This document shows, one piece after another, positions 34,066 to 42,673 of a stretch of 64,000 nucleotides of DNA (position 1 is its first letter; each line of letters begins with the position of its first letter). The notes beneath the pieces are model-generated. The model was not told the origin of the DNA and did no database searches. It worked only from the letters and a program-made list of their open reading frames with translations. Position numbers and translations under genes: made by a program. Origin of the DNA: PWQG01 sp050486205 (lineage in GTDB: Bacteria; Pseudomonadota; Gammaproteobacteria; Pseudomonadales; Pseudohongiellaceae); assembly GCA_050486205.1 (NCBI GenBank), contig JBJHCW010000002.1, positions 248,001 through 312,000 on the forward strand, given 5' to 3'.

Positions 34066-34307
34066 TCGAAGGTCTCGGCACGCTGTCCTCGGAACGGTCG
34101 GAACCGCACCAGCCGGGCCTTGGTCGGGTGCAGGACGAAGCCAAATCGCGCAAAGCGCTTGGGCAACACCTCCAGCACCCGCCGGGCATCGGCTTCGTTG
34201 TTGAACGCCAGGACGGCATCATCGGCAAATCGTACCGTAAACACCTTCCCTCTGAGCCGTGGTTTGACCTCTTTCTCAAACCACTCGTCCAACACATAGT
34301 GCAGATA
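34050..34307 (-). pseudogene. Fragment of a group II intron reverse transcriptase/maturase
   Basis: On the minus strand the frame reads YLHYVLDEWFEKEVKPRLRG, then VRFADDAVLAF with the catalytic ADD of the palm domain, then LPKRFARFGFVLHPTKARLV and ETFDFLRFT. These are consecutive signatures of group II intron RTs, covering about 86 residues out of about 400. Both ends are cut: upstream of YLHYV the similarity stops, and after FDFLRFT the frame enters the VapC remnant. No intron RNA domain V was recognised nearby. It is a mobile-element relic. Confidence 0.75.
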
Positions 34308-34334
34308 GCAATTGCGCTTGTGAAGGTATAGTGC

Positions 34335-34348
34335 ATCGTATTTACGAT
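34335..34348. promoter_or_regulatory. Dyad ATCGTA-TT-TACGAT upstream of trkH
   Basis: A perfect 6-bp inverted repeat with a 2-bp centre lies 66-79 bp before the trkH ATG. It is a candidate site for the KdpE-like regulator encoded in the same operon. A TTTACA -35-like box follows at 34352, but I could not find a clear matching -10. Confidence 0.4.
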
Positions 34349-34413
34349 ATCTTTACACTTGGAACACGCCTAGTTAATCGAATTTTTACAGCACTCAGAG
34401 TTATTCTTGCTTC

Positions 34414-35862
34414 ATGTGGACCTTAGTAAAACCGATCCTGTATGTCTGCGGCCTGTTGCTATTGGCCATGTCTATGTTGATGTCGATTGTGGCAGGGTTT
34501 GCATGGATTCGAACTGACCCCGCGACGTCCATATTTCTCTCTTCTGCGGCCCTCACAGCGGCAGCAGGCTTAATGTTGACTCTGTTGGCCCGAAACGCCA
34601 GATTCAACTTGGTCGCCCGTCAGTTATACCTGTTAACGTCTGCAAGCTGGCTGACTGTTGCACTGGCCGCTGCGTTGCCGTTGTTTTTCGGCAACTTCGA
34701 GTTGAGCTTCACAGATGCTGTATTTGAAGCGGTGTCGGGGATCACAACCACAGGCTCGACAGTTTTGTCTGGTCTTGAGCATCTGCCAGCAAGTCTTCTA
34801 CTCTGGCGATCTCTGCTACAGTGGCTCGGTGGCCTGGGTGTCATCGGAATGGCCGTGTCGATACTGCCTTTTCTGCAGGTGGGTGGTATGCGGCTGTTCC
34901 AGACAGAATCATCAGATTGGTCCGACAAGTCAATGCCCCGTATTCAAAACCTTGCTCGCTTTCTGTTGGCTACATACATGGGTCTGTCACTGGCCTGTGC
35001 TTTTGCGTATTGGGCCAATGGCATGAACATGTTCGATGCGATCAATCATGCCATGACGACAGTATCAACGGGTGGGTACGCAACCGATGACCGCTCCATG
35101 GGGAAGTTTGATCTGAACATCCTATGGGTTGGTATAGTGTTTATGTTGCTCGGAGCAACACCATTCACCATGATTATCGCCTTTGTGCGCAGGCCAGAGC
35201 TTTCATTGCTCAAGAATTCGCAATGGCTGTCCTTGTTGGGTATCGTGTTCACGGTGTCTGCCATGCTTGGGACATGGCTTTGGTCCCAGTCGTATTACCC
35301 GACTTTCGAGGCCTATACGCAGGCAACATTCAACCTCGTATCCATCATCACCACAACTGGGTACGCTGCCGCCGACTACACAACATGGGGGCATTTCAGC
35401 ATCGTGCTGTTTCTTCTTGTCATGTTTATCGGCGGCTGTTCTGGATCCACCAGCGGTGGATTAAAGGTGTTTCGATTTCAATTGGGCTATCTGTTTATGC
35501 GCAATCAGTTCCGGAAACTGGTTCACCCTCAAGGCGTGTTTGTGACGCAATACAATAACAAGGTAGTCACGGATGATATTGTGCTGTCAGCAGTAGCGTT
35601 CACGTTTCTGTTTTTTATCTGTCTTGCGGTGGTCACCTTGATGCTGGGTTTGTTGGGACTGGATTTGATCACAGCGGTCTCAGCCGCAGCGACCGCACTG
35701 ACCAATGTGGGCCCGGGACTCGGACCGATAGTGGGTCCGGCAGGCAATTTTGCTTCATTGCCTGATACTGCCAAATGGCTGTTGAGTTTTGCCATGATTC
35801 TGGGGAGATTGGAGTTGATGACGGTTATGGTACTGTTTGCACCTGTATTCTGGCGGGACTGA
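34414..35862 (+). CDS. trkH: Trk-type potassium uptake channel subunit TrkH
   Basis: TrkH is the K+-conducting inner-membrane subunit of the Trk uptake system. The 482-residue product has the four pore-loop repeats: SGITTTGSTVL, TTVSTGGYAT, SIITTTGYAAAD and ALTNVGPGLG, each after a membrane helix, plus the GGCSGSTSGGLKVFR region before the intramembrane gating loop. The gene is AT-richer than the housekeeping genes around it. It heads an operon with a sensor kinase, a response regulator and trkA, all within a few bases of each other. Confidence 0.95.
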   Translation: MWTLVKPILYVCGLLLLAMSMLMSIVAGFAWIRTDPATSIFLSSAALTAAAGLMLTLLARNARFNLVARQLYLLTSASWLTVALAAALPLFFGNFELSFTDAVFEAVSGITTTGSTVLSGLEHLPASLLLWRSLLQWLGGLGVIGMAVSILPFLQVGGMRLFQTESSDWSDKSMPRIQNLARFLLATYMGLSLACAFAYWANGMNMFDAINHAMTTVSTGGYATDDRSMGKFDLNILWVGIVFMLLGATPFTMIIAFVRRPELSLLKNSQWLSLLGIVFTVSAMLGTWLWSQSYYPTFEAYTQATFNLVSIITTTGYAAADYTTWGHFSIVLFLLVMFIGGCSGSTSGGLKVFRFQLGYLFMRNQFRKLVHPQGVFVTQYNNKVVTDDIVLSAVAFTFLFFICLAVVTLMLGLLGLDLITAVSAAATALTNVGPGLGPIVGPAGNFASLPDTAKWLLSFAMILGRLELMTVMVLFAPVFWRD

Positions 35863-35866
35863 AAAA

Positions 35867-37330
35867 ATGGCCAAGCGACCGACAACGGAACTTCGCTGGC
35901 AAATGCTGGTTCTTCCTGTACTTACGCCGCTGTTGGCCACAGCAATTGCATTGGCTTTGCGCCCCGTGTTTGGTACCCCTGATCTTGCGATGATTTACGT
36001 TGTGGCCGTACTGACCACTGCAGTCAACACAAGCACCCGTCCTGCATTGATTTGCGCTTTGTTGAGCTTCCTCAGTTACAACTTTTTCCTGACGGAGCCC
36101 TATTATTCGCTCCTCATTCTGCACCGCGAGGATTTGCTAACCGGTTTCATGCTCATCGCGGTGGCACTGATTACCGGACCGTTGGCTGCGAGATTGAGTG
36201 AGCAGTTGGGAGCTCTGCGTGCCAGTGAGGCCTGGAGTAACCAGCAAATGCAGGCAGCCAATCGTTTTTCAAGCATCATCAGCGCTGACGAGATCGTTAC
36301 GGCGCTGCAGGGTGAATTGAATAGCGCAGTGGGATGGCATGTGACACTCAGTTCCGCCCCTGCGCCCCAGGATGACAGCACTGCGACGCCATGTAATGTT
36401 GTTTTGACAGAGGACGAGGCTGGCCTGAGCATTGCCTTCTGGAATGCCGAAAATCAGCGCAATGCCTTGCTGCGTGTGGCAGCAGCCAGCCCCATTCAGC
36501 AATGGCATCGTAGTCGAATAGATGCACTCGTGAAACTCGCCCGTCTGGCGTGGACACGGGTTCAGCTAACGGACTCGTTGCGCCAGGAAACACTTGGAAA
36601 AGAGCGAGAGCAACTACGTTCCGCACTATTGTCCTCAATTTCGCATGATCTGCGAACACCCCTGTCTGCGATGATCGGTTCGGTTTCCAGCCTGATTGAT
36701 TTGACTGACTCGCTTAGCCAGCCCCAGCGGGAAGAGCTTCTGCAAAACACGTTGAGCGAGGCGCGCCGCCTTGATCGGTACATCCAGAACTTGTTGGATA
36801 TGACCCGTCTGGGGCACGGAGAGCTGGCTCTGGACCGCGACTGGATCGGCCTTGATGATGTCATCAGTGTGGTTATTCGGCGTAGTCGTACGATTTTGAA
36901 CGACATCAAGGTCAAGGTCGAGGTGCCGGATAGCCTGCCGCTATTGCATGTTCATCCGGCACTCATAGAACAGGCTATCTTCAATGTGCTGGAAAACGCT
37001 ATACGCTTCTCTCCGCCAACAGGAGAAATCTCATTAACAGCTTCGAATGATGATGCCTGGATATACCTTGATGTGCATGACGAAGGCCCGGGCATAGCGG
37101 CTGAGGACAAAGAGCGGGTTTTTGATATGTTTCACTCCGTGAGCCACGGCGACCAAATGGCCAGCGGCACAGGACTGGGTTTAACCATTTGTCGCAGTAT
37201 CCTGGGTGCGCACGGGGGCCAGATTAGCGTGTTGTCTGAATCAGAACAACAAAATGCTCAGGCAAAGGGCACCACTTTCCGTATCAGCTTGCCTATCCAT
37301 GAACCCAAGAATCGGCCGATGGAGGAATAG
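35867..37330 (+). CDS. KdpD-like sensor histidine kinase lacking the N-terminal cytosolic domain
   Basis: The 487-residue product (ATG 35867, 4 bp after trkH) begins directly with a membrane domain of four close helices of the DUF4118 type found in KdpD (YVVAVLTTAVNTSTRPALICALLS, FLTEPYYSL). It then has a GAF-like region (about 150-240) and a kinase core with the phospho-acceptor SISHDLRTPLSAM, the N box (NVLENAIRFSP), G1 (DEGPGI) and G2 (GTGLGLTIC). KdpD is normally about 890 residues; the KdpD sensor and UspA parts are absent. It likely senses K+ limitation or ionic stress for the trk operon. Confidence 0.88.
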   Translation: MAKRPTTELRWQMLVLPVLTPLLATAIALALRPVFGTPDLAMIYVVAVLTTAVNTSTRPALICALLSFLSYNFFLTEPYYSLLILHREDLLTGFMLIAVALITGPLAARLSEQLGALRASEAWSNQQMQAANRFSSIISADEIVTALQGELNSAVGWHVTLSSAPAPQDDSTATPCNVVLTEDEAGLSIAFWNAENQRNALLRVAAASPIQQWHRSRIDALVKLARLAWTRVQLTDSLRQETLGKEREQLRSALLSSISHDLRTPLSAMIGSVSSLIDLTDSLSQPQREELLQNTLSEARRLDRYIQNLLDMTRLGHGELALDRDWIGLDDVISVVIRRSRTILNDIKVKVEVPDSLPLLHVHPALIEQAIFNVLENAIRFSPPTGEISLTASNDDAWIYLDVHDEGPGIAAEDKERVFDMFHSVSHGDQMASGTGLGLTICRSILGAHGGQISVLSESEQQNAQAKGTTFRISLPIHEPKNRPMEE

Positions 37331-37332
37331 CG

Positions 37333-38016
37333 ATGTTTACCATTCTGGTCGTTGATGATGAGCCTCAGATCAGGCGTTTTCTTTCCATATGCCTCGAATC
37401 GCAAGGGTATCAAATTTTACTGACTGAGACCGCCAGGCAGGGATTGGAATCGGCCGCGTTTAACAGCCCGGACCTGGTCATTATGGACCTGGGCCTTCCT
37501 GATATGGATGGTCAGGAACTGTTGGTACAACTCAGAGAATTCTATCAAGGACCGATCCTGGTACTGTCCGTGAGGAATACAGAGAAAGAAAAAGTCTCTG
37601 CATTGGATCGTGGAGCCAATGACTACACTGAGAAACCATTCGGCGCCAATGAATTACTGGCGCGGGTACGCTCCCTGCTGCGCACATTCGCAAACATTGA
37701 AATGCCTGCGACGCACTATGACGATGGGAATTTGCACGTTGATATGGCAAAGCGCCAAGTGCTCGTAGCGGGTGTTGAAATACATCTTTCTCGCAGGGAG
37801 TTTGATCTGTTGCAGATGCTGATTGCCTATCAAGGGCGAATTGTCACTCAACAGCATCTGTTAAAAACCTTGTGGGGTCCAAGCCACGCTGAAGACACAC
37901 ACTATCTGAGGATATTTATCGGGCGTCTACGTGCCAAGCTCGGAGACAAACCGACGCAGCCGCGATACATCAAAACTGAGGCTGGGGTCGGATACCGCTT
38001 TATGGAGCAGGAGTAG
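37333..38016 (+). CDS. KdpE-like OmpR-family response regulator
   Basis: The 227-residue product has a receiver domain (VVDDEPQIRRFL; phospho-acceptor D52 in IMDLGLPDMDG; EKPFGANELLARV) and a winged-helix output domain (LSRREFDLLQMLIAYQGRIVTQQHLLKTLWG, positions about 152-183; YIKTEAGVGYRF). The pattern is that of KdpE. It starts 2 bp after the kinase gene and is followed by trkA after 6 bp. No kdpFABC genes are nearby, so its target here is probably the trk operon itself. Confidence 0.9.
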   Translation: MFTILVVDDEPQIRRFLSICLESQGYQILLTETARQGLESAAFNSPDLVIMDLGLPDMDGQELLVQLREFYQGPILVLSVRNTEKEKVSALDRGANDYTEKPFGANELLARVRSLLRTFANIEMPATHYDDGNLHVDMAKRQVLVAGVEIHLSRREFDLLQMLIAYQGRIVTQQHLLKTLWGPSHAEDTHYLRIFIGRLRAKLGDKPTQPRYIKTEAGVGYRFMEQE

Positions 38017-38022
38017 ACTAGT

Positions 38023-39399
38023 ATGCGTATTATAATTCTGGGCGCCGGACGTGTCGGCGGCACACTGGCCGAACACCTGGCCAGGGAAGCGAATGATATT
38101 ACCGTTGTCGACAGCGATGAACGGGTGTTGGAGGCTTTACAGGATAAACTCAATATTCGGGTTGTAGTTGGTTCAGCATCATTGCCGACAACGCTCAGGC
38201 GGGCGGGCGCAGAGGATGCGGACATGCTGATTGCCGTCACCAGTAGCGACGAGATCAATATGGTTGCCTGTCAGGTGGCGATGACATTTTTTCAGGTGCC
38301 CAGAAAAATTGCACGTGTGCGTGAAGCGGATTATCTGGCAGCTGACCAGTCGCTTTTTTCAGAAAGCGGTGTTCCGGTTGACGTTTTGATCAGCCCTGAA
38401 AATCTCGTTACGGAGCGGCTGGTTCATCTTCTTGAGTATCCCGGTGCATTGCAGGTGCTGGATTTTGCTGATGGGCGGTTGCAGCTGGTTGCCGTTAAAG
38501 CCAGTTTTGGTGGACAACTTACGGGTCGTCAGATAGGTGAGTTGCGGCAGCACATCGCCAACTACGACATGCGTATTGCAGCTGTATTCCGTAAGGAACA
38601 GGCGATTACTCCCAGTGGCACGACTGTGCTGGAAGCCGGTGATGAGATATTCTTCCTTGCTGGAAAAAAACACATCCGTCGAATCTTGGATGAAATGACA
38701 CCGGAAACAGAGCGGAACCGCCGTATCATGATTGCCGGCGGAGGCCATATCGGCGAGCGACTGGCTGAACACGTTCAAGCTGATTATCGTGTCAAGTTGG
38801 TCGAATTCTCAGAGAAGCGTTGCAAGGCATTGTCGGTGCATCTAAGGCAGACTACCGTATTGCACGGGAGTGCAACGGACCGAGAGCTACTGATCTCTGA
38901 GGGCATAGAAAAAGCAGATGTTTTCCTGGCGCTGACCAATGACGACGAAACCAACATCATGGCGTCTATGTTGGCGAAAAAGCTAGGGGCCAGGATGGCT
39001 GTGACGTTAATCAATAATCCGGTTTATATTGATTTAATTCAAGGCGGCACCATTGATATTGCGCTGTCGCCTCAACAGTCGACAATCGGTGCGTTGCTGA
39101 CCCATGTCAGACGCGGAGATGTTGCTGCAGTGCATTCACTGCGGCATGGGGCTGCGGAAGCTCTGGAGGCTGTTGCACACGGGACACGGGAGACATCGCG
39201 TGTCGTCGGTCGTTCGATCAGTCAGTTGGAACTGCCGCCGGGTGCAGTAGTTGGTGCTCTCGTAAGAGGAGATGACGTGCTTATTGCGCATGACGATATT
39301 GTGATTGAGGACGGCGACCACGTCATAGTATTTATTGCCGATCGGCATTCTCTGAAACAGGTGGAGCAGCTGTTTCAAGTTGCGTTGAACTTCTTCTAG
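38023..39399 (+). CDS. trkA: Trk potassium uptake regulatory subunit TrkA
   Basis: TrkA is the peripheral NAD(H)- and ATP-binding ring that gates TrkH. The 458-residue product has two RCK repeats, each a Rossmann fold plus C-terminal ligand domain: first MRIIILGAGRVGGTLAEHLA and ITVVDSD, second RIMIAGGGHIGERLAEHV with KLVEFSEKRC and LHGSATDRELL. Domain order and length match full TrkA. It closes the trkH-kinase-regulator-trkA operon, so the complete Trk system is encoded here. Confidence 0.95.
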   Translation: MRIIILGAGRVGGTLAEHLAREANDITVVDSDERVLEALQDKLNIRVVVGSASLPTTLRRAGAEDADMLIAVTSSDEINMVACQVAMTFFQVPRKIARVREADYLAADQSLFSESGVPVDVLISPENLVTERLVHLLEYPGALQVLDFADGRLQLVAVKASFGGQLTGRQIGELRQHIANYDMRIAAVFRKEQAITPSGTTVLEAGDEIFFLAGKKHIRRILDEMTPETERNRRIMIAGGGHIGERLAEHVQADYRVKLVEFSEKRCKALSVHLRQTTVLHGSATDRELLISEGIEKADVFLALTNDDETNIMASMLAKKLGARMAVTLINNPVYIDLIQGGTIDIALSPQQSTIGALLTHVRRGDVAAVHSLRHGAAEALEAVAHGTRETSRVVGRSISQLELPPGAVVGALVRGDDVLIAHDDIVIEDGDHVIVFIADRHSLKQVEQLFQVALNFF

Positions 39400-39414
39400 G
39401 ATCCTTGGACCGCA

Positions 39415-39837
39415 ATGATCAGACCTGCCAAGCCAGAAGATCTGGCCCAGATCGAAAACCTCGATCACGAGATGCGTAGCTCAAGTGCACGCCGAGACGC
39501 TGCGGTCAGAGCGGTGGATCAGCGGCGAGCGCTGGTGATCGAATCAGACGACTCGGTCATCGGATACGGCATCGTACACCATGAGTTCTACGGCCGCAGC
39601 TTCATCGATCTCATCTACCTGGCCGAGGAAGCGCGCAATCGTGGTTGGGGACGCCAACTGCTGAGCGCATTGGAGGGCATTGCCGTTTCCGCACAGATTT
39701 TCACATCCACAAACGCGTCGAACCGGCACATGCAACACGTGCTCGCCAAGGCCGGCTATCATCGCGCCGGCAGAATCGAGGCGCTTGATCCGGGCGATCC
39801 CGAGATTGTTTATGTAAAGTCGTTGGGCACTGTGTGA
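39415..39837 (+). CDS. GNAT-family N-acetyltransferase
   Basis: The 140-residue product has the GNAT acetyl-CoA fold: IRPAKPEDLAQIENLD at the start, VIGYGIVHHEF (strand 2-3), FIDLIYLAEEARNRGWGRQLLSALE (motif A with the R-x-x-G-x-G/A pyrophosphate loop as RNRGWG) and STNASNRHMQHVLAKAGYHRAGR (motif B). Substrate unknown. It lies 15 bp after trkA on the same strand. Confidence 0.85.
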   Translation: MIRPAKPEDLAQIENLDHEMRSSSARRDAAVRAVDQRRALVIESDDSVIGYGIVHHEFYGRSFIDLIYLAEEARNRGWGRQLLSALEGIAVSAQIFTSTNASNRHMQHVLAKAGYHRAGRIEALDPGDPEIVYVKSLGTV

Positions 39838-39843
39838 GGGCTC

Positions 39844-40689
39844 ATGAAGCGTAAGTTCGCGTATTCGACCCTGGCAATACTTGGGCTGGCCCTGTTGTTC
39901 CTGGTGGCGCTTCGCCTCTGGGATGAACGTGCTGACCGTATGGAGTGGGCTCGTCTTGCCGCCACGCAGCCAGCGGATCCGGCAGCCTACACACCAGCAA
40001 TGGTGGCCGACCTGCCTGAACCGGCGCAGCGCTTCTTCAACTTTGCCATTGAACCTGGAACACCACTGCTTACTGTGGCTGAAATTGACATGGGTGGTGA
40101 ATTCAGCCTGGGCACCAGAGATGATCCTGGCTACCGGCCAATGAATGCCAGACAGATTCTGGCCGCGCCAGAAGGTTTTGTCTGGACAGTCAGCATGCCC
40201 GGTGCTGTTCCTGTCTCTGGCTCCGACACCGGTGCCTGGACGCGCTTTCGTATTTTCGGGTTGATTCCGGTTGCTCGTATGGGTGGTGATACGGATCATG
40301 CGCGAGCAGCCTACGGTCGTTACATTGCCGAAGCGGTGTTCTGGACACCGGCCGCCCTGCTGCCGGGGCCGGGTGTGGCCTGGGAGGCGCTGGATCAGGA
40401 TACTGCGCGGGTAACCGTTACCAGCGGCGAACTGTCGCAGGCTGTGGATCTGGAACTGGATGCCAGCGGGCAGCCCTTGGTGGTGCACTTCATGCGGTGG
40501 AGCGATGCAAATCCTGAGAGGACCCACCGGCTGCAGCCATTTGGCGGGGAGCTGTCTGACTTCCGTACAGTGCAGGGTTTTCGCATTCCGTTCTCGGTAG
40601 AGGCGGGTAATATGTACGGCACGGACGACCACTTTGTGTTTTTCAGGGCAAGAGTGAACGCTGTGCGTTTCCTGGAGGCTGAGCCATGA
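39844..40689 (+). CDS. Conserved protein of the DUF6544 type, membrane-anchored
   Basis: The 281-residue product starts with a basic residue pair and a membrane helix or uncleaved signal (about residues 8-25, TLAILGLALLFLVALRLW). The exported part shows LPEPAQRFFNFAIEPGTPLL, GGEFSLG, FTAEQILAAPEGFVW-like segment (ARQILAAPEGFVWTVSM) and LLPGPGVAWEALD. I recognise it as one of a family of uncharacterised proteins (probably DUF6544). Function unknown. It overlaps the next small membrane protein gene by 4 bp (ATGA), so the two are probably partners. Confidence 0.7.
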   Translation: MKRKFAYSTLAILGLALLFLVALRLWDERADRMEWARLAATQPADPAAYTPAMVADLPEPAQRFFNFAIEPGTPLLTVAEIDMGGEFSLGTRDDPGYRPMNARQILAAPEGFVWTVSMPGAVPVSGSDTGAWTRFRIFGLIPVARMGGDTDHARAAYGRYIAEAVFWTPAALLPGPGVAWEALDQDTARVTVTSGELSQAVDLELDASGQPLVVHFMRWSDANPERTHRLQPFGGELSDFRTVQGFRIPFSVEAGNMYGTDDHFVFFRARVNAVRFLEAEP

Positions 40690-40928
40690 CAATCATCGAA
40701 CTGAAAGAATTCCTGATCTGGAGCACGGTCATCAACTACGGTCTGATCCTGCTGTGGGCGTGCGCGTTCCTTTTCGCCCGCGACTGGATGTATCGACTGC
40801 ACAGCAACTGGTTCAGGGTGTCTGCGGAAACCTTTGATGCCGTGCACTATCTTGGCATATCCATCTACAAGATCGGGGTGATGCTTCTGAATCTGGTGCC
40901 GTTGATCGTGCTGTTCATCATTACCTGA
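40686..40928 (+). CDS. Small two-helix membrane protein (DUF6868-like)
   Basis: The 80-residue product has two hydrophobic helices (about residues 12-30 and 58-79) flanking LHSNWFRVSAETFDAVHYLG. Small proteins of this form recur in marine proteobacteria, often under the name DUF6868. Function unknown. It is translationally coupled to the preceding gene. The 177 bp after it (40929-41105) shows no gene or clear signal. Confidence 0.7.
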   Translation: MTIIELKEFLIWSTVINYGLILLWACAFLFARDWMYRLHSNWFRVSAETFDAVHYLGISIYKIGVMLLNLVPLIVLFIIT

Positions 40929-41105
40929 GCAGCCGTGGACTTTCGATCTGAGATCATGGATGTACATACGCAGTCTTCTGCCATTCACATTACCCCTCAT
41001 TGGGTCATGCGGATCTTCGAGCAAAGCCTGCAGCCCTGGAGCAATTCCAACCAATGGACCAGGATCGAAACAAGCAGTTCAGTGAATCACTCAGGGAACC
41101 TCTGA

Positions 41106-41606
41106 ATGAAAGTACAACTGTCTGATTACCAACACGAGTGGCCCTATCTGTTCGAGCGAGAAAAGTCGGTTCTCCTTGATACGTTATCCCCATGGCTGTT
41201 CGGCACAATTGAACACGTTGGAAGCACGGCCGTTCCGGGTTTGAAAGCCAAGCCGATAATCGACATCATGGCGGGGATCAGGGATCTCGATAGCTCCGTT
41301 GGGGCTATAGAGGCATTGCAGCCTATCGGATATTGCCACTATCCATATAAAGCTGACGTAATGCATTGGTTTTGCAAGCCGGCTCCAGAGTATCGGACGC
41401 ACCATCTGCACCTGGTTCCTTACAACAGCCCACTCTGGCGAGAGCGGATAACATTTCGGGATATTCTCCGCAGCAATGGAAAAGTGGCCGACAAGTATGA
41501 GCAGTTGAAGGTATCTCTGGCCAGGGATCTGGAAAATGATCGAGAAAGGTATACGGAACTGAAGTGGCCATTCATCAAGGACGTACTTCGTGAATTCGAC
41601 TGCTGA
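41106..41606 (+). CDS. GrpB-family nucleotidyltransferase-like protein
   Basis: The 166-residue product matches the GrpB/UPF0157 family: VQLSDYQHEWPYLFEREK, then IEHVGSTAVPGLKAKPIIDIM (a nucleotidyltransferase-fold G-S-x(n)-D-I-x motif) and HHLHLVPYNSPLWRERI. Exact activity is unknown; some homologues make or charge small metabolites. It is one of a string of single genes on the plus strand between 39.4 and 43.8 kb. Confidence 0.88.
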   Translation: MKVQLSDYQHEWPYLFEREKSVLLDTLSPWLFGTIEHVGSTAVPGLKAKPIIDIMAGIRDLDSSVGAIEALQPIGYCHYPYKADVMHWFCKPAPEYRTHHLHLVPYNSPLWRERITFRDILRSNGKVADKYEQLKVSLARDLENDRERYTELKWPFIKDVLREFDC

Positions 41607-41650
41607 CAATCTCAGTTACAAACCACCAGATACGGACAACTTGGCATAGA

Positions 41651-42070
41651 ATGGAAATAAGAGCATTCGAAAACAGATACAAGGACGATGTGATAGATCT
41701 CTGGAAGGAATGCGGCCTGGTTGTCCCTCAGAACGATCCAGCCAGGGATATTGAAAGGAAACTGAAAGTCGATCCTGATCTCTTTCTTTTGGGGCTTGTC
41801 GATGGAACGGTTGTGGCTACTGTCATGGGCGGCTACGAAGGACATCGAGGCTGGATCAATTACCTGGCAGTCAAACCTTCGCAGCAACGCAAGGGATATG
41901 GTCAAGCCATGATGCAGGCTGTTGAAGCGCTCATTGAACAGAAAGGCTGCCCGAAAATAAACCTGCAGGTCCGTTCCACCAACAAGGCTGTAATCGAGTT
42001 CTATTCCGCCATGGGGTACGGCAGTGATGACGTTGTCGGGTTGGGGAAACGACTTGAGCATGATTCGTAA
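41651..42070 (+). CDS. GNAT acetyltransferase, YpeA-like
   Basis: The 139-residue product begins MEIRAFENRYKDDVIDLWKECGL and has VATVMGGYEGHRGWINYLAVKPSQQRKGYGQAMMQAVE, the acetyl-CoA motif with Q-R-K-G-Y-G, then INLQVRSTNKAVIEFYSAMGY. This is the pattern of E. coli YpeA and its relatives. Substrate not known. Confidence 0.88.
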   Translation: MEIRAFENRYKDDVIDLWKECGLVVPQNDPARDIERKLKVDPDLFLLGLVDGTVVATVMGGYEGHRGWINYLAVKPSQQRKGYGQAMMQAVEALIEQKGCPKINLQVRSTNKAVIEFYSAMGYGSDDVVGLGKRLEHDS

Positions 42071-42186
42071 CATGCTGTTTTTATTGAGCTGTCGTAGAGG
42101 CTTCGTCAGGATTTCGTGTGTATGTCGTTCCACATTGGTCTGAAAACCGGAAGACTTGGCTCACCTCAAACAGCAAGGTCAGTGTC

Positions 42187-42645
42187 ATGATTGTAAGGAA
42201 GTTGCGATTGAAGAGGGGGTGGTCCCAGAGCCAGTTGGCCGAAATGGCCGGGGTCACCACCCGAACCATTCAGCGGATCGAACGAGGCCACAGGCCGAGT
42301 ATGGAAACGTGCAAGGCGCTTGCTTCTGTGTTTGAGGTAGAACTATCTCTTTTACTACCAGAGGATGAGCAAATGCAGAACGAAACCGAATTGAAGGCAG
42401 ATGAACAACGGGCACTCCTGTATGCCAAGCGCATGAAGGAGTTCTACGAGTTTCTGATTACCTATGTGGTCCTGGCGGCAGTGTTTCTTGTTGTCTTCCA
42501 CGGCGAGCCAGTGGTTTATATTGTTTTCGCCGGCCTTGGCGTCGGATTGATCGTTCAGGGACTGATCGCATTTGAAGTGGTAAGCTTCATGAGCCCTGGA
42601 TGGGAGAAACGGCTGGCTGAGCGGAAGCTGGGGCGCAAGCTCTGA
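42187..42645 (+). CDS. XRE-type regulator with C-terminal 2TM domain
   Basis: The 152-residue product (ATG 42187, AAGGT about 8 nt upstream) has a helix-turn-helix at residues 1-60 (LRLKRGWSQSQLAEMAGVTTRTIQRIERG) and, after a linker, two membrane helices (about 98-118 and 122-140) of the 2TM type. Such membrane-tethered XRE proteins often act as local regulators. The upstream codons from 42118 show no family likeness. Confidence 0.82.
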   Translation: MIVRKLRLKRGWSQSQLAEMAGVTTRTIQRIERGHRPSMETCKALASVFEVELSLLLPEDEQMQNETELKADEQRALLYAKRMKEFYEFLITYVVLAAVFLVVFHGEPVVYIVFAGLGVGLIVQGLIAFEVVSFMSPGWEKRLAERKLGRKL

Positions 42646-42673
42646 AGCGTTGCGTTTCCTCGGGGGCGGACAC

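Noticed and set aside
39544..40692. Minus-strand frame of 382 codons
   Set aside because: It is antisense to the GNAT and DUF6544-type genes, which have clear protein signatures and overlapping operon structure.
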